Shown piece by piece: positions 1-9,411 of a stretch of DNA of 64,000 bases. The notes beneath the pieces are model-generated. The model did not search any database. It saw only the letters and a list, made by a program, of their open reading frames with translations, and was not told where the DNA came from. Within the stretch, counting starts at the first letter, position 1, and each line of letters starts with the position of its first letter. Origin of the DNA: Larix kaempferi (Eukaryota > Streptophyta > Pinopsida > Pinales > Pinaceae); NCBI GenBank assembly GCA_027924585.1, contig BSBM01000486.1:44324501-44388500 (forward strand), written 5' to 3'. A program made the translations under genes and the position numbers.

Positions 1-2048
1 TCTTTCAACTTGCTAAAAACCAACAAGTTATTAGTTCCAAAAGTGCCCAAAAACACTTTGAAATTGTTTTTGGACAACCAAAAATTTTACTAAAAAATAA
101 ATTGAACAGCCAAAGAAAGGGATCTTTCTTGTGGATCTTGGTTTTCCTTTTGGGACAGCCAATGAAACACTTTTAAATTTGCTTTATATAATCTTATAAT
201 GCCCAAAACAAAAGCTAATCTAACAAGCCTTTAGATCTACCAACGATTGACTTGTACAAGAAAAACGTTTTGAAGCTAGATCTAGTTCAAATAAATAATT
301 TAAATCTTTTGAAGCAATCTAGATCTAAGCATGTAAAACTTATAAATCAGATCTGAAATATGATGTAATCCTATTTGGCAATTAGATCTAAGAAATAAGC
401 TTAAGTAACCACGGAGATTTTTCTTTAAAATTAAGAAGAGAGAGAAATGAAGAAAACCAAAGCCCTTTTGAACTTGGGCGATGGAGTTGTTCCGGTGGCA
501 TTGAGAGAGACTATGTCTTCTTCACAAAGAATTCGGAGAATGAAGCAAGCAAACTAGTTCCTCCATAAATCCAAATTGAAGCATCTGTAAAAGAAACCCT
601 TACACTTTCCAAACAACTTGTCAAATCCATTAGTAAAACTTAAATCAAAGATGAGAAGAGCATACATAAAGACTTTTAAGCATGCAAATTCCCTATCTTA
701 AACATAAGTATTTTAAATGAGAAAATAAACTTCTTTACTCACATGTATCGATGAATACTAATCCTTCCAAGGCTAATAAATGAGAAGTAAAGCAAATGCA
801 AAAGGAACTCTACAATTACCTCATAAAACACGTAAGACAATGATCATCAAACTTGAGCCAAAGACACCGTAATAGACCTCCAAAGCCTTTTATTCATCAA
901 AAGATTCAACACTGAAATTGTACATGAGAGCAGAGGTTCCACCATTTTCCATTCATAACAATGGAGAAGTGGCTGCCTTATATGGAAATTACAAAGACAT
1001 GGGGCGCTAATCTAAGAGAGGGGCGCACATGTGATGAGGGATAGTTAACACAGAGTGATGGGAGTTGATTGTGGCTTGATTGGAAGCCAATCCCAAAGGG
1101 ATTGCGCCACCTCAAGAGAGGTAGGTGCATCTCTACCTTGTTTGTATCACATCAAATGCCCAAACGCCATGTGGAGATGACACCCATGTGAGAGAGAGCG
1201 CATATTTTAATTGGATACTCCAACTTTCACTTCTAAAACGAATCCAAAGTGACGCTTAAACTAATGAATACATTCGCTCACCTCTTAGGATGAAATTCCA
1301 AGTCATTCATCACATGCTCATTTGCTTTATTATTATTATTATTTATTTGATATTTGGTGCAATTTGTCGCTTGATTAGCATTTATGTGCCATTTTGTAGG
1401 CCCGATAAGAAAAAATGCTTCAAGTGATAATTTAATCACCCAAAACATAGGAAGACAGTGTCCTAGGGTAAAGAAGGCGCTTTGAGTGTGAAAACGAGCA
1501 CCCCTGCACCAAATTCCGCCTCCGGATCATACTTTTATTACAATTTGAAATTTTCCAATTAAACCATTAAAAAATGGTCTAATTTTATGGAAAAAATTAT
1601 TTTTGTCAGAATCGAGTCAAACTCCTAGGGGACCTAGTGCATGTCCATACGACTTATTATTGATTACTAGCATGTAAAAATATATAGACACTTAGGCTTT
1701 AATAACCTCCCAAGGTTTGACGCCAAGGAAAATACCCCAGCTTTGGAGGTGAGTGAAAAACTCAGGAATGATACGTCACTGAAGCGCAACGCATAATTCG
1801 TAAGAAAAAAATACTCTAGAGTATCCCCTTGACAGATAAACCTAAGGTAGGCCAATCCTTTTACAAAAATATCATGCTTAGGCCAACTTATTACAATTCC
1901 TCCAAGGGGGGTCTGGACATGCAATTTTTAGAAAAAAAGGGCAAAAAATTGGCCTGATGGATCACACAACAGTAATGATGAACAATTTGATTGTTCAAGT
2001 CTTCGACGGTTCACTCGGAATCCACTAAGTGCAATTTAGTGGATAACA
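1..2048 (-). repeat. Family-G LTR, partial, reverse orientation
   Basis: This is the reverse complement of the first half of the long LTR family seen complete at 36294, 43596 and 15450. The shared parts include a stretch around an A/T-rich run and the words CCTAGGGGACC and TCCGCCTCCGGA (1500-1640), the CCAGCTTTGGAGGT word (1738) and the terminal GGATAACA (2041-2048), which is the reverse of the family start TGTTATC. The other end lies left of the window, so its TSD and whether it is solo or part of a full element are unknown. Short ORFs inside it show no recognisable protein. Confidence 0.75.
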
Positions 2049-3477
2049 AGTACGTTACTAAGGAGGTTTTCCTTGTATAAATGATTTACACCTTGAAGAT
2101 TTGGAAGAAATTTTAGAGTACAAAGGGAACACTTATCCAAGATTGTACTTCTTCAAATTCACAGGTGGTCAACATTTTGAAGAAGCCCCTAGTAGAGGGG
2201 AAGTTCAAGATACTAAGAGTATCTTGGTTTGATGGATAACACCTTCCTTGTAAAGATGCAATGTTAGCTTTATGTATTTCTTAGAGGTGTTCCGTTGTAG
2301 CAGTGTATGCAGTTGCAAAGTCTACAATATAGCACCCTTCAACAAATTTATACAATAGTGATAATAGTGTGGATGAAAGTGCAACAATAGTGATCTTAGA
2401 TCTGTAAAACAACCTTGTTCTTCTTTGCCTTGGTTCATGTGCATAGTAGAGTGGGCATGGGGATGATGGCACAATGCTAGTGTGTCTTGGGAGGCACACA
2501 ATGGGTTTGTGGAGGTAGAGGGTGCATGCATGCTTTCAAAACAACATATGCAGATGAACAACAGAGATAGAGGACTGAGGTAGACATAATATACAATAGC
2601 AACTCCTCTACTCATTTGGGGATAACTTAAATAAAGAAACGATCCTCTTTTATATAGATAGAGGTCCAACATACATGACTTTTGGGCAACGACTGTTCAT
2701 TTGTCAATTGGGATTTCCAATTAGGAATTCCTAGCACCTCATGACATAACTCATGACCCACTTTACAGTAAAGGCTATCACCTTGTTATAATAATAGAAA
2801 CATTCCAAGATTCCTTTGACCACATATTATCTTTTGACAACTATATGACAAAATATAACTTTATAAGTAATATGGGGCTAAAACAACCTTCAAGAAACCA
2901 TGATCTCTTTTGCAATAAAGTTTAGATCTTGTCACTTTCAGGTGAGTCAAAACTATGAGCGCTAATCTTGAGCTCAACCATGTCCTTATACATTATAATA
3001 CAATCTCTTTTTTGAGGTATTCATCATTGATGTAACATTGCTAACTATGAAAGAATCTCAACCTCATTTTGCTATGGGTGATAAAGAAAACTAACTTTTG
3101 CAACTATTGATGGTGAGGTGTGGAGATGCTGAGCTAAAGAAGCAATGTAAATTTACATGGTGGAAGCACATGATTTAATTCTCAAAAAGTACATTGTCTT
3201 TTTGTTGGTAGCCATAAGCATCACACGTGGAACTTCTAGTTGTCTATTTATTGTTGCTTAAAGTATAATGGTGGGGACTGATGTTGGCCCCAAGTCACAA
3301 TGAAGTAATTTGTCTATGTTGTCTATTAGTGACTTACGCATGTGGTTGATGGAACTATTATATATGATGATGTACTTCATTAAGGGTTCATGATTTGAGT
3401 CATAGGTCAGCATTGTCAACATGTCATTAGAAAGTCTTTGTGAAGAGATCCTAATTAATTGGATGAGTGGTTGTTTT
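2049..3477. other. Non-coding stretch, no gene recognised
   Basis: AT-rich sequence between the family-G LTR and Copia-1. The reverse-strand ORFs near 2281-2672 are rich in Leu, Tyr and His, have no domain signature and look random. The last five bases (3473-3477, GTTTT) are the left target-site copy of Copia-1 and match 21656-21660. Confidence 0.5.
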
Positions 3478-4070
3478 TGTTAGTTTTTCACAATTTAATC
3501 AATACTTATCTAGGATCCTACTGAGAGAATAACAAGCACAACATAAACACAAGAGACACAAAGATTTTCCTCGGGGAAACCATAAAGGAGAAAACCCCGC
3601 AACTTCCTCAGAGATAGAATGATCACCAATACAATGTCACAAAAGTAAAACCCAAAAATAGAGATGGTCTTCAACAACTTCTCTCTTCTCAACTTGTGGG
3701 AACTTCTCCTCTCTCTCACTAATGTGAATTGAGTGTAAGTGAGTGAATGGATAAATGGAGAGAGCTAGGCTCTCTATTTATACTTTACCTTTCACTTTAC
3801 CTTTACCACTTGACAAGTCGGACTCAACTAAAGTTGACTGGGCCGACTCCTTCAGGGGACTTAAAAACCCCAATACAAATGACTCTAGGGGAACTAATGC
3901 CCCGACTTACATGGGAGGGTTTACCTCGATGACTTTACATGACCCAAATACAATAATGACTTCTCCGACCAGAGGAATAAACATCTCCGTTGGAGGTACA
4001 AATAAAATACAATAATAAATACAATATAAAATACAAGTGAATATCTTCCGCAGTTACAATAACATTAACA
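3478..4070 (-). repeat. Copia-1 3' LTR (593 bp)
   Basis: It starts TGTTAGTTTTT and ends ATTAACA on the plus strand and matches 21140-21655 along its length. The copy at 21 kb lacks an internal stretch of about 70 bp present here near 3975-4040. A TATA-like TATAAATAG lies at 3774-3782 on the minus strand, the likely LTR promoter. A PPT adjoins the inner end. Confidence 0.92.
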
Positions 4071-4079
4071 CTCCCTCTT
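4071..4079 (-). promoter_or_regulatory. Copia-1 polypurine tract
   Basis: Reads AAGAGGGAG on the minus strand directly before the 3' LTR. This is the expected plus-strand primer position. Copia-2 has AAGGGGGAC at the same place. Confidence 0.8.
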
Positions 4080-4464
4080 AACTAGGAAGGTATTCTCTTG
4101 ACACAGTCATCAACACATCTGGACACAAGTCTTCATCGCTGGATCAACAATGCTGGAACATCATCATCAACACTGGATCGTCGTCGTCACTGCTGCTGCA
4201 ATCCTCGTCATGTCGACCATTGATTGGTGCTATCTCTCAGTTCTACTCGTCCTAGGAAGTTCTACAGAGCCAACCCTTTTTCATGTTGGATGTAGGCCTA
4301 GCCCTCATGTAGGTCTTCATCATCTCTGCGAGCAAGCCATCAAGTAGGTACAGCACAGGACCAGTCATTACATTGCCTCTGCAAATACTTGCGTTTCCTA
4401 CTATCACCTCATCGTCTTCAGATCACCTCATTGTCACATGGTGCACAACCCAGATGCACATCAC

Positions 4465-4801
4465 ACAACACTTACATCAACCGACATGGGAGGACCGACC
4501 TACCACCATTTGGGAAAGGCTCAGCACTTACATCAACACACATGGGAGGACCAACCTACCACCATGTCGGAAAGGCACAACACTTACATCAACGCACATG
4601 GGAGGCTCAACCTACCACCATGTCGGAAAGGCTCAGCACTTACATCAACGCACATGGGAGGACCAACCTACCACCATGTCGGAAAGGCACAACACTTACA
4701 TCAACGCACATGGGAGGACCAACCTACCACCATGTTGAAAAGGCACAACACTTACATCAACGCACATGGGAGGACCAACCTACCACCATGTCGGAAAGGC
4801 T
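4465..4801. repeat. 56-bp tandem array in Copia-1 3' UTR
   Basis: Six units with a regular 56-bp period: the word CATGGG recurs at 4485, 4541, 4597, 4653, 4709 and 4765. The units are nearly identical. Since 56 is not a multiple of three, the overlapping ORFs in all three frames are by-products. It lies between the end of pol and the 3' LTR, the position where Copia-2 also carries tandem arrays. Confidence 0.9.
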
Positions 4802-5013
4802 CATGTGCATCTGCGTTTTCCAAACTCATCACTTCCCCTTGGAAGGTGTTATCTCCTCAATAAACATAGACTAGTGATGGTGTCTAGGTGATAGGAAGTC
4901 TTTATTTTTTGTTTTTTGCGTGTGTTTAAGTTCCGGTTTGATAGGTTGAAGAAGGTAACGAAGTCTGAAATAACTGTTTAAAGCTAGCTCTCCTTCAAAA
5001 GACAAATTTCAGG

Positions 5014-5326
5014 TTTCGGTAGCTTAGGCGGGCCTGGCAATGGTTCATTAGCTACTGAAAACCCTGTTTTCGGTGGCTTACTGTGTGAAAAACAATACGC
5101 TCCAACTACCGAAAGGGCGAAATTACAGCGTAAGTTGTGGGATAGTTTTCGGTGGCTTGGGCGAATACGATGGTGCTCATTAGCCACCGAAAGTTAGACA
5201 CTTTCCACAGTTCGCAGTGCAAGTTTGGAACCTTCCATAGCTGCCGAAAAGCAAAGTTATGTTCGCAGTCCATGAGGCCGTTTCGGGGGTTTGGGCGAAC
5301 ACGGCGGTGTTCATTAGCCACCGAAA
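5014..5326. repeat. Hairpin array upstream of the element X ORF
   Basis: Three imperfect palindromes of about 46 bp, at 5014-5060, 5147-5192 and 5281-5326. Each begins TTTCGG(T/G)(A/G)G and ends in the reverse of it (for example TAGCCACCGAAA), with a middle containing a GGGCGAAnACG-like stretch and TTCATT or CTCATT. Similar GCCGAAA half-sites continue to about 5560. The short ORFs called across this stretch are in conflicting frames and are not supported. Confidence 0.75.
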
Positions 5327-5861
5327 GGGCGAATACTTTCCGCAGCTTTCCATCCAAAGGGATGGATTGTCTACAGCCAGCGAAAGCAAAAAAAGCATTG
5401 GCGAAAGTTGTTTTCTGGCGGCATACCGGGTTAAAGGCAGATTTTCGGCTGCCGAAAAGGAGTTGGCACCGATTGGTGGAAGCGTCAAATCGGGGGGTTT
5501 GGTCATAATGCAGGGAATCCATCATGTCTTAGCCGTCGAAAGGGTCTTTTCAGCGAAAGCACGTTTTACCCCAAGGCGAGGTCGGACGCCACCGCCATGA
5601 CTCTGGCCAGATGGACCTCGCTTCCTCTCCGCATACCAGCATTTCTAAAAGTTCGTTCCTCCGGTACAATCATGCTGCAGTAGCTATCATTACGCCCTCA
5701 TGATTATCCACCTTTTCATACCCCTCGGAATCAGTTCCCGAAAAGCCACACCACCCTTCCTCTTTCACCCTCACCACGTCGATCGAACGCATTTTCTGTC
5801 TGATTTCCCGTCTCTCCCTTAGTCCCAAGTTTAACAGCAGGCACCAGCGAGCAGGTTATCG

Positions 5862-7277
5862 ATGAAGAAAGGAGGAGGGGTAGTTTTGAGGAAGGAGTTG
5901 AACGACATCTGCTACCTGGAGGCGCACCCCGAGGTATGTCAATTGTTCAAAAATGTCGGCTGCTATAACTTCTGCAAAAAACTTAAGGGTTCTCATCAAT
6001 AGGTGGCCGAAGCGTTTGCCCTCACGTTTGACGGCAGTAAGGCTGTGATAGACAAGGAGGAATTCCAGGTGGATGAGGCCCTCATAGCCCAGGTAACAGA
6101 ACTTCCAACAACCGGAGAAAATTGGTTTAAGACCACTATCGCAAAGGAGTTTGAATTTCGATCCTATCTGAAACCTGAGCATGAAAACCTGGTGTGGAAG
6201 AAAGACGTTCCTATGGCATATCTGGAGGATAAATGGCAGCTTCTGTTGAAGTCAATCTTGGGTTATATAACCTATGAGGGAAGGTATAACAGGGTGCTGA
6301 TCTACCATTTTAAACTATTGGATCACTTCACAGGAAAGAGTCCCTTAAATCTCCCCTTTTTCCTCCATAAGAGCCTGACTAAAATGGCACGTCAGGTCAA
6401 AGCCCAGCCAACCAAAATTGCTAGTAGGCTGTACCACCACGGTCTGATCAAGCTCATGGTCTCTGAATTGTTGCAAAGGAAGGGCATGAAATGGGCTTTC
6501 TTCCTTTTCTGGAGTGGGTTCGAAATAGAATTACAGCCGGAGGATGGAAAGAAGTCTTCCACCCCCAGAAGTGGGAAAAGGAAGAGGAGGGCTATTCCCT
6601 TAATTCAAACCGAACCCCTTTCCTCAAATCCAAAGGTGAAGAAAGCCAAAAGGAAACTGGCATTTAAAGATAAGGCTGAGGAAGAGGGAGTTGTTTCAGA
6701 AGAGACCCCTTCAAGGAGTACTAATCTTTTAAAGCTCCCATACACTGATTCTGAGGAGGATGAATTGCAGGAAGCTGGAGCAGAAAAAGAGGAGGTGGTG
6801 ACGGAACAGGAACCCCAGGAAGCAACCCCATTCGTGATGGAACAGGAGAATGCCTATGTTAATTTGCCCTCTTCTACACCTGTGGAGGAACAAGGTCAGC
6901 AGGTAGCTGAGGGATCAATTTATAACACAAAGATTTCTGCCTCACAGAAAATCAATCGACTCCTCCAACAGGCGTATGAACGCGAGATACTCCAGAGGGT
7001 CATTAAGGAGAAAAATGAGAGGCTGACTGAAAGATATAACGAGCTTTATGTGTCTTTTCAGGGATTGACCAAAAAACATGGCAAAATGAGAGGGAGAAAC
7101 ATTAGACTGATCAAAGAAAACATCAAGCTAAGGAGGAAGGTTGAGTCCCTGGAGGGTAAGGAAAAAATTCAGAGGCCTCAGCCCAAGGTACAATCAGACC
7201 TCGACACCCTGGCAGCAGCTGCAATCAAATTTGCTGACCCTCCGGTTTTGGCCCAGGTGGAAGAGGAATCCAGGTAG
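5862..7277 (+). pseudogene. Element X protein, unknown function, one in-frame stop
   Basis: An open frame runs from an ATG at 5862 to the stop at 7275-7277, interrupted once by TAG at 6000-6002. Without that stop it would be about 471 codons; the part after it is 424. I do not recognise a characterised family. The first ~175 residues after the stop are a compact helical, aromatic-rich domain with the motif PTTGENWFK near residue 35, similar in style to uncharacterised plant mobile-element proteins. Then come basic clusters (KRKRR near 192 and KVKKAKRK near 211) that could be nuclear signals, an acidic Glu-rich stretch (about 224-300), and a predicted coiled coil (about 311-386). There are no zinc knuckles, protease, RT or integrase motifs. 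The long frame and domain-like layout suggest it was under selection until recently. It could be a gag-like or accessory protein. Confidence 0.6.
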
Positions 7278-7332
7278 CAGGGGACAGAAACACAGTTTTG
7301 CTAAATTTTTTGCAGGTTGGATCATACACCGT

Positions 7333-7563
7333 TTTGGGCAGCTTGGGCGAACATAGGAGTTGTTCATTAGCTGCCGAATCCCTATTTGGTGGTTTACGAC
7401 ATGTAGGCAGAGCCCCCCCGGATACCGAAAAGAGATAAAGGTTTCCAGCACTCTGAAGCAATTCGGTGGTTTAGGTGAAGTGTAGATCTAATTCATTAAC
7501 CACCGAATACCAGGCTTTCGGTTGCTTATCACCTCCAAGCTTGGGTTTTGTTAGCTACCGAAA
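7333..7563. repeat. Hairpin array downstream of the element X ORF
   Basis: Units of the same palindrome as 5014-5326 lie at 7333-7378, 7462-7507 and 7516-7563, with a weaker one at about 7385-7432. The arms read TTCGG(T/C)(G/A)G...(C/T)(C/T)ACCGAA or close variants. The arrays therefore bracket the ORF on both sides. Confidence 0.7.
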
Positions 7564-7943
7564 ATACGGAAAACGCAGAGGTCTGTCTTTGGGCATCAAA
7601 CCCCTTTTTTGTTGGTCCGAGCATCTTAAAGGCGTTTTGCAGGGGATTGATAAGCGTTCAAGTGCATCATGATCACCTCTGATCCTAGACTGAGAGTGCC
7701 AGCAAGATTAACAGTGGAAAAGTCTTGCCTATTTTTAGAAAAGACACCTACAGGTTTTTGCAGGCAGCAGTTTCAACTTGTCCTCCAGCCCCCAGAGGCT
7801 CGTTTCATCTGTCACGCGTAGGTGTATCAGCAAGAATCAGTTTTTGATCAGAATACGTTGTCATACATTTCATTAACTGTTCTTAGTTGTTATTTTTAGC
7901 ATATTCGATCCATCTTTGGGATCTGAAAAAACTTTGTAATGGC

Positions 7944-7950
7944 TATAAAG
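7944..7950 (+). promoter_or_regulatory. TATA-like box in element X
   Basis: TATAAAG in the context GGCTATAAAGCCC, about 507 bp before the element's right end. The same context is conserved in the second copy (63329-63335, reverse), about 450 bp from that copy's end. This is the expected place for an LTR promoter. Inferred from position and conservation only. Confidence 0.5.
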
Positions 7951-8451
7951 CCCAGAACTGAAATAGAACGTAGCTTCGATTTTGGAGAGACTTATTGATA
8001 TTTGTATTCTCAGACTTTCAGTGACTTCTCAGTAATACAAGCTTCTTTTACTATTTGCTTTCAGATTTTCTGTCTTATATTCCTGTACTCGCAGTGGATG
8101 GTTTATTTCATGCATGTTCATTTGTTTATGCCAGATAGCTGTAATCCTGTCTTTGTATTGAGAACTGAACATACATGTTATTTATTTGATGTGATTAGCC
8201 ATTTATATACATATTTCTGTGTATGAGTCTGCTGACACGATAAGGATTCACTCCCATTAATCTTTTATCAACCCTCTGAACAGTAGTATTCAAAGCCTTG
8301 TCTACCTGAGCGTCTCTATGTGTGTTCTGAGTTTGTGAGTTTTGATCTCAGTCATCCAACTTGATCCAAACAAACCCCATCATTTAAGATAAGTTTAAGT
8401 TACCAGGCATCTCTGAAATACAACCTAGGAGAGCTTCCTGGAGTGATAACA

Positions 8452-9411
8452 GAAGGAATCTCGATCTGAAGAACACCAAGCTTCTCTCTGAAGTATTCAA
8501 ACTTCACTCTGGTTAGCGGCTTGTTCAACACATCGGCTATCTGCTCGTCGGTTGCAACATACTGGAGCTTCACTGCTCCTCTCTGCACCATATCCTTAAT
8601 ATGGTGATATTTGATCTCAATATGTTTCGATTTGTCATTGAACACTGGGTTCTCGAACAACTTCACACAACTCTTGTTGTCATAGAATATACAAGTCGCC
8701 TCTAACTGGAGATCAAACAAATAAGACAGTAGCTTCCTAAGCCATATTGCCTCACAACTAGCCGAACAAGCTGCAACATACTCTGCTTTGGCTGTACTCA
8801 GTGCCACGCATGACTGCTTCCTACTAAACCACGAGATCACTCCTGATCCCATACTGAAGTAGCACCCCGAAGTGCTCTTCCTATTTGCGGCACTGCCTGC
8901 CCAATCCGAATCAACATAACCCTGCAGGTTAACCTTTTGATTTGCGTCATATCTGAGCCCATAATCCACTGTACCTTCCAGGTACCTCAATATATGCTTT
9001 GTAGCAACTAGGTGAACTTGTCTCGGATCCGTTAGGAACTGGCTCAATGTGTTCACAGCAAAGCATATGTCTAGTCTCGTGTTCGTCAGGTACATCAATG
9101 ACCCAATCATTTGACGATACATCGTGGCTTCAACTGACTCTAATGAAGCATCACAAAGTAGCTTCAAGTTTGATGCCATGGGTGTGGCCATAGCCTTGCA
9201 GTCCATCATTCTGAATCTCTTCAGAATCTCCACTGCATACTTCCCTTATCCAAGGAAGATCCCATCCGCGTTCTGCCACACCTCCATGCCTAGGAAATAT
9301 TGCATCATATCCAGGTTCTTCATCTCGAATTCTACGGCAAGTTTCCTCTTTGTATCTGCAATGTGCCCATCCTCTCCTATTACAAATAGGTCATCTACAT
9401 AGAGTAGAAGT
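8452..9411 (-). pseudogene. Copia-1 pol, RT C-terminal part and RNase H
   Basis: The minus-strand frames encode the LLLYVDDLFVIG core of a copia reverse transcriptase, then LGMEVWQNADGIFLG, the CKAMATPM linker, and the RNase H domain with YVDSDWAGS, SRKQSCVALSTAKAEYVA, a DNKS motif and the terminal KFEYFREKLGV block. It joins the segment at 13469-14337 across a solo LTR. There is a break near 9234-9246, seen as a change of ORF. The true 3' end of the frame lies beyond element X at about 4835. Known family role: copies retrotransposon RNA and removes the template. This copy is broken and inactive. Confidence 0.9.

Larger units (their letters stand above)
4847..8451 (+). mobile_element. Element X: 3.6-kb LTR-like unit carrying an ORF
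   Basis: The unit begins TGTTATCTCC and ends AGTGATAACA, and is flanked by a perfect 5-bp duplication GAAGG (4842-4846 and 8452-8456). Removing it restores the expected end of the Copia-1 pol frame, which lines up with the Copia-2 pol terminus, so both boundaries are firm. TG...CA ends plus a 5-bp TSD are the mark of an LTR-type integrase, but no internal pair of LTRs, primer site or pol was found. The simplest reading is a solo LTR with an ORF in its U3 part, a TATA-like box near 7944 and R/U5 beyond it. The alternative is a non-autonomous element of another type. A second, diverged copy starts at 62882 in reverse orientation. Confidence 0.85.

Noticed and set aside
3478-4070. Solo copia LTR unrelated to the copy at 21 kb
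   Set aside because: The outer flanks of the two share the 5-bp GTTTT duplication, inner flanks carry a PPT and a primer site, and the coding parts lie between, so they are one element.
4373-4874. Overlapping His/Thr-rich ORFs of 121-161 codons
   Set aside because: They arise from reading the 56-bp tandem array in three frames; no frame is favoured.
5106-5600. ORFs on both strands across the first hairpin array
   Set aside because: Palindromic repeats give similar open frames on both strands; none has a domain or matches a neighbour.
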